64,000 bases of DNA from Ruminococcus flavefaciens (lineage in GTDB: Bacteria > Bacillota > Clostridia > Oscillospirales > Ruminococcaceae), in contig NZ_FNWV01000003.1 of NCBI RefSeq assembly GCF_900108555.1, positions 279,214 to 343,213 on the forward strand, read 5' to 3'. How positions within the stretch are numbered: position 1 is the first letter of the stretch; the number at the start of each line of letters is the position of its first letter. This document shows positions 1 through 8,600 of this stretch, in pieces. The translations under genes were made by a program, and so were the position numbers. Under the pieces are notes generated by a model. It was not told where the DNA came from. It saw only the letters and a program-made list of their open reading frames with translations, and ran no database searches.

Positions 1-152
1 CCCTTTTCATCAGTTCCTTCTTTGAAGTGAGAGAGGATATACTCCTGATCGTAAGTATTCCTGCAAAATCTGCATGACAGTGTTTTGCATTTGATATCAT
101 AATACATTGGAGCACCGCATGACGGGCATTTGTATTCTTTTACTTCTGACAT
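1..152 (-). CDS. Zinc-ribbon protein, C-terminus cut by window edge
   Basis: Reading leftward from ATG at 152, the frame stays open to the window edge and gives about 50 residues starting MSEVKEYKCPSCGAP. Two CxxC pairs are visible (CPSC near residue 9 and CRFC near residue 28), the usual pattern of a zinc ribbon at the N-terminus of a larger protein. An AGGTGA ribosome binding site lies 7 bases upstream of the ATG. The rest of the protein is outside the window, so its function cannot be given. Zinc ribbons of this kind sit at the front of many Firmicutes membrane or hypothetical proteins. Confidence 0.7.
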   Translation of the reverse strand, partial: MSEVKEYKCPSCGAPMYYDIKCKTLSCRFCRNTYDQEYILSHFKEGTDEK

Positions 153-238
153 ATTATTCACCTACATTACCGACCTGAAAATCAGCAGATCCTTATCTTC
201 AGCTGCGGTTTACTTTCTCTGTTATATTACTCATCGTC

Positions 239-766
239 TTACCATTCTTCAAGATATTTCTCTAATTCTTCGTCTTCGACTTCACCGTCTAAGAAATCTG
301 CAATAGTACAGCCGAGCAGAGTTGTAATATCATCGTACTCGTCTTCATCGCCGTGATCGTTAGTTATTATTTTGTTAGTGTCAAGGTCAAGGAGAACGAT
401 TTCGCCGTCGCCGATCATATCGCCGAGGTACAGATAATTCTTTGTGTCGCCCCACTCCCATTCGGTATCGAGCATTTTTTCGACCTGGTCAAGCGTGCTG
501 ATTTCAAGATTAGACGGATTAAGATAAAAACCGTTCGTGAACTTGTATAAGTCTCTTAATTCATCGGTAAGCTTTATATTTGTACGCTTTTCAAATTCGT
601 CTATTTCCGCATCTGAAACAGGAGCGAACAGTCGGAGTTCAACATCGTCGGGATGATCCTTTGCCAGATGAACAAGAAGCTCCATTTCTTCATAAAACTC
701 TGCATTTTCGGGAATTACCGCATTGTTTATATCCTGTCTTTCGGACGGAATGTAGTTTTCTGACAT
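239..766 (-). CDS. SMI1/KNR4 (SUKH) family protein
   Basis: 175-residue acidic protein with the SUKH core: the segment around residues 50-80 (AEIDEFEKRTNIKL, then LRDLYKFTNGF) is the typical SMI1/KNR4 start, followed by the GDGEIVLLDLD strand pair. SUKH proteins are commonly immunity proteins against polymorphic nuclease toxins, but many are orphans; no toxin is adjacent here. I chose ATG 766 over the GTG nine bases upstream because AGAGGTG is then 6 bases away. A consensus promoter lies at 824-852. The family call is firm; an immunity role is inference. Confidence 0.8.
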   Translation of the reverse strand: MSENYIPSERQDINNAVIPENAEFYEEMELLVHLAKDHPDDVELRLFAPVSDAEIDEFEKRTNIKLTDELRDLYKFTNGFYLNPSNLEISTLDQVEKMLDTEWEWGDTKNYLYLGDMIGDGEIVLLDLDTNKIITNDHGDEDEYDDITTLLGCTIADFLDGEVEDEELEKYLEEW

Positions 767-823
767 AATAAGCACCTCTGATATTTATAATTATAGTGTT
801 TTTAATTCCGTATGTTTTTTCTA

Positions 824-852
824 ATTATATATCATGGCAGATAAATTGTCAA
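824..852 (-). promoter_or_regulatory. Sigma-A promoter of the SUKH gene
   Basis: On the minus strand TTGACA (852-847) and TATAAT (829-824) are separated by 17 bases, a perfect consensus match. It is divergent from, and about 45 bases away from, the equally perfect promoter at 897-925. Confidence 0.75.
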
Positions 853-896
853 TTAATAAAATATCAACGAGCTTGTCCTCGGTATATTGACATACT

Positions 897-925
897 GCGG
901 CTTTAAATATATAATAATGATATAT
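897..925 (+). promoter_or_regulatory. Sigma-A promoter of the sortase gene
   Basis: TTGACA (897-902), 17-base spacer, TATAAT (920-925). Transcription would start near 932, which leaves almost no leader for an ATG at 940 and favours the ATG at 1009. An AT-rich inverted repeat (TAATAAT with ATTATTA) overlaps the start region. Confidence 0.75.
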
Positions 926-1008
926 TATTATTAAGAGAGATGAAATTAAAAAGAGCCGTTGATCGTGCTCCTTACGTTAGATCATTAAATATCAGATTGG
1001 ATACTAAA

Positions 1009-1650
1009 ATGAGAAAAAAAATAAAAACAGCACTTATATTCACAGGTATACTTATGCTCATAGCAGCGGCTGCCCTGTGCGTTTTCAATATTATACAGGA
1101 TAGACGGGCATATGAAAAGTCACAGAGTGTTCTGACAGAATTGAAGCGGTATATCCCTGAGCCGACTGAGGAAATCCCCACAGAAACTGCCGAAAATCCT
1201 GCCGATGACCTGTTTTTGCAATACGAACAGGTCAAAGAAGAGGAAGCTGTCGCCATAAATGTTGACGGTATAGACTACATCGGCTATATATCGCTCCCCT
1301 CACTGGGACTTGAACTGCCTGTTATCAACGATTGGAGCTATGATGCTCTGGAATTATCACCATGCAGGTTTAGTGGTAATGCTGCGAAAAACGATTTAAT
1401 TATCGCCGCACATAACTACAATAGTCACTTCGGACGAATTGCCGATCTTGGAAGCGGAGATGATATCCTCTTTACCGATACAAACGGAAATATCTACAGA
1501 TATAAGGTGGAGGATATAAAAGTCCTCGACGGAAGTGATTCGGAGGGAATGTTCAGCGGAGAGGCTAAAGAATGGGATATAACCCTTTTCACCTGTACCC
1601 TCAGCGGACGCAGCAGAGTTGCCGTAAGAGGCAGCAGATACGATAAATAA
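1009..1650 (+). CDS. Sortase (single-gene, class uncertain)
   Basis: Membrane-anchored cysteine transpeptidase. From ATG 1009 the product is 213 residues: a positively charged start (MRKKIKTAL), one transmembrane helix, a Thr/Glu/Pro-rich linker, then the sortase beta-barrel. The catalytic triad is visible: His in IIAAHNYNSHF, Cys in TLFTCTLSGR, and Arg in RVAVRG. It lacks the C-terminal membrane helix and the TCTPYG motif of the class C pilus sortases nearby, so it is a different class (B-, D- or E-like) and may anchor pili or other LPXTG proteins to the wall. An upstream in-frame ATG at 940 exists, but it lies too close to the predicted transcription start. Neither start has a strong ribosome binding site. 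Confidence 0.75.
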   Translation: MRKKIKTALIFTGILMLIAAAALCVFNIIQDRRAYEKSQSVLTELKRYIPEPTEEIPTETAENPADDLFLQYEQVKEEEAVAINVDGIDYIGYISLPSLGLELPVINDWSYDALELSPCRFSGNAAKNDLIIAAHNYNSHFGRIADLGSGDDILFTDTNGNIYRYKVEDIKVLDGSDSEGMFSGEAKEWDITLFTCTLSGRSRVAVRGSRYDK

Positions 1651-1658
1651 AAGTAATA

Positions 1659-1691
1659 AGCCCCGAAGCAGTTTGAAATTGCTTCGGGGCT
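1659..1691. terminator. Bidirectional terminator between sortase and pilin genes
   Basis: AGCCCCGAAGCA pairs with TGCTTCGGGGCT around a 9-base loop. T-rich sequence on the right and an A-rich left flank serve both convergent genes. Confidence 0.8.
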
Positions 1692-1705
1692 CGTTTTATT
1701 TAAGA

Positions 1706-2767
1706 TTAATCCTTGTCGTTCTTTTTCCCTTTTATAAGTACGCCTAATGTTATAAGTAACAGTCCGCCTGCAACCAATGGTATTACAGGCCACCACAGCT
1801 GTCCTGTCTGTGCAAGAGGGGGCAATATCTTTGTGGTAGTCTGCTGTATTTTCGTTGTGGTATTGGTCTTGGAAGTTGCGGTGTCTGTAAGCGTTGTGAG
1901 CTTTGTTTCCGATGATGAAATAGTTGTAGTCGTATCTGTTATGGCTGTAGTTGAAGTGCCTGTTGTGACAGGCGGCTTGTAGCTGTTTTTTATCAGGTAC
2001 TGGCTGCTGTTATAGTCGATTATTACAGTGTAGTTCGTGGGGATAATGCGCTCGACTACGTACCAGTCGTTAACGGGTTCAAGGTCATTCCAGCGGTATT
2101 CCCAGTTGTTTTCTTCACTAAGTGTAACTGTATCAAATATCTTGTCATTGCGGAAAAGGTCAACGGTGATATACGTTGGACGAGCTATGCTGTCGTCAGT
2201 ATCGTTTACCCAGACTTTTTTCACGGTGTATGAGTCAACGGTGTTGCCGAGAGTAATGTATGAGAATTTAGGATAAGCGTCATAGCTGAAAGTTACGTCG
2301 CTGTCGTTAGCTTCAAGGAGAAGAGTTGACGGCACATAGAATGTATTCTCAACTTGCAGAGTCTTTCCCACAGCAAGATATACGCCCTTGCTCAGACCGC
2401 TGAATGTGAGCTCACCGTTTTTGTCCGTCTCACCTGTACTGAGAGGAGCGATACCGTCTACGACTGCATAGCTTGCAATAGTTTTGGCGATCTGTTCAAC
2501 ATTTTCCTCGGTTATACTGCTTGTCTCTATGGGGTAATCAGCAAAATCGCCTGTAAGTACAATACCGCTGCCCGAGCGTTCGCCTACTCTGTATATACGC
2601 CATTTCATGCCTACGAGAGTAGTGTCGTCCTTTCGGCAGATGAGCTTTATTGAACGAGCTGTTCCGTCATCACAGCTGACTGCGAACGGTATACAGAACG
2701 TAAGGCATAGCATTATTGAAAACACTATGGCTATGAGACGTGAAGTTCTTTTTAGTGAAAATGGCAT
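1706..2767 (-). CDS. LPXTG-type pilin/surface protein with Cna-B domain
   Basis: 353-residue secreted wall protein, last gene of the minus pilus operon. A signal peptide covers about residues 1-32. A SpaA/Cna-B-like fold around residues 35-170 is followed by a second Cna-B domain at about 180-265 (YTVKKVWVND start), a Thr-rich linker, and a sorting signal LAQTG at residue 318 followed by a hydrophobic helix and KGKKNDKD tail. LAQTG departs from canonical LPXTG, which may suit its own class C sortase encoded next door. Cna-B domains usually form intramolecular isopeptide bonds. The ribosome binding site AGAGGTGATC is clear. Its role as the backbone or basal pilin of a second pilus is inferred from the neighbouring sortase and signal peptidase. 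Confidence 0.8.
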   Translation of the reverse strand: MPFSLKRTSRLIAIVFSIMLCLTFCIPFAVSCDDGTARSIKLICRKDDTTLVGMKWRIYRVGERSGSGIVLTGDFADYPIETSSITEENVEQIAKTIASYAVVDGIAPLSTGETDKNGELTFSGLSKGVYLAVGKTLQVENTFYVPSTLLLEANDSDVTFSYDAYPKFSYITLGNTVDSYTVKKVWVNDTDDSIARPTYITVDLFRNDKIFDTVTLSEENNWEYRWNDLEPVNDWYVVERIIPTNYTVIIDYNSSQYLIKNSYKPPVTTGTSTTAITDTTTTISSSETKLTTLTDTATSKTNTTTKIQQTTTKILPPLAQTGQLWWPVIPLVAGGLLLITLGVLIKGKKNDKD

Positions 2768-2787
2768 GAGATCACCTCTTTATCCTA

Positions 2788-3615
2788 TTATTTCTTTTTT
2801 TTCCGTCTGCCTGTGAATACCCAGAACAGTATCAGGCATATGAGAACGGGAGTAACAATGAAGGGGAGCACCTTTATCTCATCAACTGGGATAGCGTCTG
2901 CAAGTACCTTTACAGTGTGCGGCTGCTCTGTATCTATCCTGTGAGCCCGCACCAGCAGACGATGTGTATTTATGCCGTAGGGGGTGCAGGTCATAAGCGT
3001 AACGAGATCCTTATCGGGTACAGCTGCAAGCCTGTCCATTTCGTATGGAAGCACTGTGGCTATTTCGTCCACTTCATAATCAAGCACTTCGTCAAGGACA
3101 GTTATGCGGAATGTATCGTTTTCGGTAAGCTGGTCTATGTCGGTAAAAAGCTTTGCCGACGGTAGTCCGCGGTGAGCAGATATTACCGAGTGACAGCCCT
3201 TGCCGCCTATGGGGAGAGATGTTCCCTCAAGATGTCCTACAGCTACGTTGAGCACCTCGGGACTTGTACCGTGATATATGGGAAGATAGGTATTTATCTT
3301 CGGTATCTCTATATATCCTATGATACCCGTACCTGTAATGTCAAGGATATCATCGTAGCCGCTTATGCTTTCATATTCGCTGAGAGGTGCGCTCAGTTTT
3401 GCAAGCTCGCTGTTGTATTTCCTTGCTCTTTCAAGCTGTTTTTCCTTGTCGGCTCTGTCCATACTGCTTACTGCCTGATCGTATATGGCGATAGCACGGG
3501 ACTGCTTGTTTGAATTCCACCAGTTGCTGAACGACGGATATATCATTATGCCAAGTCCTGCCACAAGAGCGGTCACAAGGAGGATATTTACGATAAGACT
3601 GCGCTTGTTCTTCAT
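2788..3615 (-). CDS. Class C pilus sortase
   Basis: 275-residue class C sortase: N-terminal membrane helix (about 8-28), lid/linker region, catalytic domain and a second C-terminal membrane helix (about 245-265) with a KKKK tail. Catalytic His is in ISAHRGLPSA, Cys in TCTPYG and Arg in HRLLVRA. Class C enzymes polymerise pilins by joining the sorting-signal Thr of one pilin to a Lys of the next. It lies between the signal peptidase gene (start overlaps that stop by 4 bases) and the pilin gene, so it probably polymerises that pilin. A second copy of the same class is at 11,947. Confidence 0.88.
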   Translation of the reverse strand: MKNKRSLIVNILLVTALVAGLGIMIYPSFSNWWNSNKQSRAIAIYDQAVSSMDRADKEKQLERARKYNSELAKLSAPLSEYESISGYDDILDITGTGIIGYIEIPKINTYLPIYHGTSPEVLNVAVGHLEGTSLPIGGKGCHSVISAHRGLPSAKLFTDIDQLTENDTFRITVLDEVLDYEVDEIATVLPYEMDRLAAVPDKDLVTLMTCTPYGINTHRLLVRAHRIDTEQPHTVKVLADAIPVDEIKVLPFIVTPVLICLILFWVFTGRRKKKK

Positions 3616-4172
3616 TTTATCCTGCCGAAAGAGCCTATCGGAGCGACTCTTAAATAGACTTTTCCGATGATGTTTTCCTCTGCTATGCAGCCTACGGCAG
3701 TTGAACGGCTGTCAACGGAAGTGCTCCTTTCGTCACCCATTACAAAATAACGTGACTCGGGAACTGTAAACGGAAATGATATATCACATTCGCCTAAGGA
3801 AAGTCCGCTTACATAGGGCTCGTCCGGTTTTGTGCCGTTCAGCTCAACAGTTCCGTCATCAAGTATGTTGATAACGTCCCCCGAAGTTCCGATGACACGT
3901 TTTATAAGCACCTTTTTGTTATGGTAGAAAGCGATTATATCGCCTTTTTTTATGTCCGAGGATTTATTGCAGAGCACTGTCTGCCCCTTGGACAATGTAG
4001 GCTCCATGCTGCTGCCAGTGACCCTGAATACAGGGAAAACAAAATTGCATATCAGAACGATGACGGCTGCGGCGGTTATCAGAGAGAAAAGAGTACTGAG
4101 CAGTGCTTTGGCAAATGCTTTTTTAGTATTTTTTGTCTTTTTAGCCTGTTCATTGTTCTTTATCTCGTCCAT
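3612..4172 (-). CDS. Type I signal peptidase (pilus-linked)
   Basis: 186-residue single-span S26 signal peptidase. A membrane helix lies at about residues 25-47; the catalytic Ser is in GSSMEPTL and the Lys in LIKRVIG; the C-terminal box MGDERSTSVDSR is intact. It begins the minus pilus operon and overlaps the sortase start by 4 bases, so it is translationally coupled. Dedicated signal peptidases in Gram-positive pilus loci cleave pilin precursors or act as chaperone-like assembly factors; which applies here cannot be read from sequence. A homologue in the divergent operon is at 5,065. Confidence 0.88.
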   Translation of the reverse strand: MDEIKNNEQAKKTKNTKKAFAKALLSTLFSLITAAAVIVLICNFVFPVFRVTGSSMEPTLSKGQTVLCNKSSDIKKGDIIAFYHNKKVLIKRVIGTSGDVINILDDGTVELNGTKPDEPYVSGLSLGECDISFPFTVPESRYFVMGDERSTSVDSRSTAVGCIAEENIIGKVYLRVAPIGSFGRIK

Positions 4173-4702
4173 GAGCTTATACGCAGCCTTTCTTTTTATA
4201 CGATATGTAATAAAATATAAATTAAATACAATAAATAATTATTGTGTTAAATAGCGGCATTTGGAAAAGTTTTAACTTCTTCAAATCAGCAGTTTGCACG
4301 ACATGATCCTCGTATGTTTATTATACTTCCTAATAGCATTACAAGTCAATCATTAAATTTAGAAAATATATAAATAAAGCCAAATTTTGGCGTAGCTTAC
4401 AATATATCGCAAATTCTTTGGGCAAAACGCTTAAAAATTTCCAGACTGAGAACAAATGATTAACAATTTATGAAATAAATTTTGAATAGTATAATACGCT
4501 GTGAAATCGTCTGTCTGTATATAAAGTGGTATGACTTTTCTATGGTTAAAGCACACAAAGCGAGGGTGTGATATTGGTGCTATCCTACAAAAAAGATTGA
4601 TTTGTGTTCAAAAATCGCAAAATAGGTTGACGGCGTTTCTCAACAAATGGTATAATATAAACATCGAATAGGCGTATAAATTATTTTTATGGAGATGCAG
4701 TA
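4173..4702. other. Intergenic region between the two divergent pilus operons
   Basis: About 530 AT-rich bases with no convincing gene. It holds the plus-operon promoter at 4627-4656 and a possible further -10 (TATAAT at 4490) without a good -35. No clear promoter for the minus operon could be fixed. No regulator gene lies between the loci. Confidence 0.6.
4627..4656 (+). promoter_or_regulatory. Promoter of the plus-strand pilus operon
   Basis: TTGACG (4627-4632), 18-base spacer, TATAAT (4651-4656), about 45 bases before the first gene. Confidence 0.7.
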
Positions 4703-5059
4703 ATGACCGATAAAGAATTCAAACACCTCAAACGGAGTGATCTGATATATATTATATACGAATATCAAAAAAAGCAGGAGGAGCTCATCAAGGAAAATGA
4801 GGAGCTTCGTGAGAAACTCAGCGAAAAGGAAATGAAGATAAGCAATGCAGGTTCACTTGCAGAAGTGGCTGCAAAGCTCAACGGACTTTTTGAGGCTGCA
4901 CAGCAGACTGCTGATGACTATATGAGCCAGCTTGAACATACGGCAGCGGAGGCGGCTGAAAAGAAAGCAGAAGCCATTGTAAAGGAAGCAAGGGAAAAAG
5001 CTGAAGAGATCATTTCCGAGGCGAAGAAAAGTGCTGAAAATAATGATAAAGGGAAATGA
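4703..5059 (+). CDS. Coiled-coil protein of the pilus operon
   Basis: 118-residue charged protein without signal peptide or membrane segment. Residues 20-50 and 75-115 are heptad-rich (Glu/Lys/Ala), predicting a long coiled coil reminiscent of DivIVA-type or stalk-like cytoplasmic scaffolds, though no family motif is certain. It is the first gene of the operon and its stop overlaps the signal peptidase frame. A cytoplasmic role in placing or coordinating the pilus machinery is a guess from context; no function can be assigned. Confidence 0.65.
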   Translation: MTDKEFKHLKRSDLIYIIYEYQKKQEELIKENEELREKLSEKEMKISNAGSLAEVAAKLNGLFEAAQQTADDYMSQLEHTAAEAAEKKAEAIVKEAREKAEEIISEAKKSAENNDKGK

Positions 5060-5064
5060 TAGTC

Positions 5065-5637
5065 ATGCCATTCAAGAAAAGAGTTCCTGAGACTCTGCCT
5101 TCGGTTGAACAGGTCGAAAGCGAGCTCAAGAATATAAATTACAAAAAGAAATTCAGGAGAACGCTGCTTAGCACAGTGTCGATACTTATTGTTGTTGCGG
5201 CGATAGCTGTGCTTATGTCAACGTTATTTTTTCCTGTAGTTCAGGTGGTCGGAAAAAGTATGGAGCCGACTCTGAACGAAGGGGATATACTTGTCCTTGT
5301 CAAGTCGGACAAGGTCACTTATGGTGATCTGTGCTGCGTTTCATGGCAGAATAAGTCGCTGCTGAAGCGCGTTATTGGTCTTTCAGGAGATATGATAGAA
5401 ATAGACGGTGACGGGAACGTCTTTATCAACGGTGCTCTTCTTGATGAGCCTTACGTTGAGGAGAAAATGCTTGGAAAATGTGAGATCGAATTCCCGTATA
5501 AAGTGCCCGAAAACAAAGTGTTCATACTCGGCGATCAGCGTGAGACTTCTGTGGACAGCAGAAGCAGCGCTATCGGCTGTGTAGGAACGGATCAGATCGT
5601 AGGAAGGGTGCTTTTCAAAGTTTGGTCTAAAAAATAA
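5065..5637 (+). CDS. Type I signal peptidase (pilus-linked)
   Basis: About 190 residues: N-terminal membrane helix (about 37-58), catalytic Ser in GKSMEPTL, Lys in LLKRVIG, and box GDQRETSVDSRS. It is a clear homologue of the product of 3612-4172. Two starts are possible, ATG 5056 (ATGA overlap with the upstream stop) and ATG 5065; AAAGGG at 5048-5053 is only 2 bases from the first and 11 from the second, so I prefer 5065. Like its twin it probably processes the adhesin and pilin precursors that follow. Confidence 0.85.
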   Translation: MPFKKRVPETLPSVEQVESELKNINYKKKFRRTLLSTVSILIVVAAIAVLMSTLFFPVVQVVGKSMEPTLNEGDILVLVKSDKVTYGDLCCVSWQNKSLLKRVIGLSGDMIEIDGDGNVFINGALLDEPYVEEKMLGKCEIEFPYKVPENKVFILGDQRETSVDSRSSAIGCVGTDQIVGRVLFKVWSKK

Positions 5638-5662
5638 CGCAGAAAGGGGAACGGTGAAATAG

Positions 5663-8600
5663 ATGAAAAACTATTTCGACAGTTTTTATGAGATAATTCA
5701 TAAAAACAGTGTCAGGCGACGGCGTATGATATCGCTGCTGCTTGTGCTGTCAATATTTGTTTCATCGGGGGTTCTCTGGGAACTGCACGATACGGTCATC
5801 ACTATGGTGAACGATCCGATATGCGGTATGGGGGAGCATGAACATACCGATGAATGCTATGAGTACAGGCTCGTCTGCGGACTTGAAGAAAATGAGGAGC
5901 ATACTCATACAGATGAGTGCTACGAAAAAGTTCTTGTTTGCGGTCACGATGAGCATTTCCACACAGCCCTCTGCTATACAGATGAGGAGCTTACGGAAAA
6001 CAGTGTTCAGTCGGAAGATGACGAGGATATAATTTCTATTGAGCTTCCTGCTGATGACGAGAATGAAAATGTAGAGCTGCCTGTATTTAAGCTGGGCAAT
6101 GATTCAGTCAGGGTAATGGACGGTGAAGGCTCTGCTGTACAAGACGACGAATATAATCCTGTACCGATAGAGACCATAGATAATATCGCAAGAGGTATCA
6201 AGTTTACACTGTTTGACTACTATGAAAACGAAAATGCACTGGAAGCTGAGCAGAATAACTACGGTATATCACCGGGTTCCGAACCTGGTCAGTGGGTGCA
6301 CAACAATATAAAATATGTTGGTGTGAACTATGATTATGAACATAGTATAGCTAGAAATCCAGAAGATGATATTTTGTTCTTTGCTTACGGTACACCTGCT
6401 TTCACAGGTGAGGTCGGTACATTCAATGCATCAGGCGGCGATGCATATAAGAATTATACGCGTGACTGGTATAATGGTAAGTATAATCCAAGCAAGAATA
6501 ACTACGCAGGCGATTATAACGCAGATGTGAATGGTAATACATTATCGGGAAACAGACCTATTCAAGGAATAGTCAACAATACTCTTGAAAATGGTTATCC
6601 GACTATAAGCGGTTCAGGTCACAGTCTTGCTTATCTGTTCGATGAAAATGATACATCTATATCATCTTACAAGACATCTTATACCGACGTAAATCATTTT
6701 CTGAAGTCAGTAAACCAAAACGGCGTTGAGCACCTTGTTTATAACAGCGATGAAAATTATGCGTATTTTGATCAGTCTACCAATAACTTTATTGTTTATA
6801 ACGGCACTTATCATATTATAAACAATGATCACCATAGAGCAGGTGATTATAATAATCTTACAGATGAAAAATATGGAGATAAAAATGGTGGTGAGTTTAA
6901 GATAGGTTTCTTTCCGTTTGATCAATATGATACAAACAGGAGAGACCCTAACTATAACGGTAACGGCTTCAATCATCACTTCGGAATGAAAATGGAAGCT
7001 GATTTCTTCAATATTAAGAAGTCAGAAGAACCAATCATATTCAAGTACAGCGGCGACGACGATATGTGGGTTTTTGTTGATGACGTTCTTGTTCTTGACA
7101 TTGGCGGTATACATGAGCCGGCTGCGGGAATGATAGACTTTACCAACGGTCTTATATGGACGCAGGATAATTTATATGGTAAGTCTGCCACTGTTGCGTA
7201 TACTGAGCTTAATCTTCCTGAATTGAGCGATATTTCTCTGCCTGATAACGGTGTAAATACTGACGGTGCTTCAGAATCTAAGTGGAAGGTCGAGACTATA
7301 GCAAGTAAATTCACTAATGGTAAAACATGGAATGATGCTTCCGGAGCTAAACACTCTATCAAAATGTTTTATCTTGAGCGAGGCGGCTGTTATTCAAACC
7401 TTGCAATGGATATGAATCTTCCTACGGTAAGACCTCTTAGCATAACCAAGAGTGTTGACTATGGAGATCATTACTCAAACGCTTATGATGACAAGAAATA
7501 CAGTTTTACCATATATGAAGAGATAGTAGAAAACGGCATAACCGTTTATAAACCTGCTGATCTTGGTGAAGAAAGTAACACGTTCACATTAGAGGCAGGC
7601 GGACGAAAGGATTTCTATAATCTTGCAGAAGGAAGAAAATTCTATGTTGCCGAAACAGGAGTAGATACAAATTTCATCTCAGATGTAAGTGTCAACGGTG
7701 TATCAAAGGGAGCGTTCATCACACCTATAGGAAACACCAATATCGTAAGCGGAGATGCTGTAACGCTCAGCAGCGTAAATCAGTATGATTTTACTAATAC
7801 TATCCGCGATGAAAAGACAAATATAAGTGTCAGCAAGGTATGGAAGGATGCAAATGGAAATGTAATGGAGCACCCGCCTGATTATCCTATTAAATTCAAG
7901 ATCTATCAAACCGATACGGATACAAAAAATGATACATCGGAAACAAAGCCTGTAGAAATAGGCGGAATGTTGACATTTACTATAAACTCGCCGGACTGGA
8001 TAAAAACGTTTTCTGCTCTTCCGAAACGCTATGGTTATCATGTATATACTTACAGTGTGGTAGAACAGAATGTTCCGTCAGGTTATAAAGCTTCATACTC
8101 AAAAGATGCTAACGGCAATTTGACTATCACTAATACAGATATTACTAAAACTGATATCTGGGTTGAAAAGGAGTGGATAAATGCTCCGTCAAATAATATG
8201 CAGCCCGTGACCCTGACTCTGAAAAGGAAAAAAGCTACATACGCTGAAAGCTCAACGCAAACATCTCTTACAATAAATATCCGTGATGCGCGAAGCGATA
8301 CGGATTATAATGGTCAGTCCGTTGATAATATAATAAAAACCATAACATTATCAAATGTATATGTTGGCGGAAGTGTTGAGTTCCAGCTTGATCTGCCGAA
8401 AGGTGTCCGATATTATGATTGGGACAGCAATTATAAGGTAGGAGGAGAAAGAGGTTATTATCGTACTTCTTCAGGTATTACTCTTACGGAGATCGCTGAT
8501 AAAGTATTTGAGGTTTCAAATTTACAGAGAGGAAGCAATGTAGTGGATATAAAAGTCACTACAGATGATATTGATGACGGCTTCGTTATTTATCATCATT

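Noticed and set aside
940..1008. Upstream ATG 940 as sortase start
   Set aside because: It lies about 8 bases after the predicted transcription start and lacks a spaced ribosome binding site.
4378..4400. Cyclic-di-GMP or other known riboswitch between the pilus operons
   Set aside because: None of the conserved core sequences could be found.
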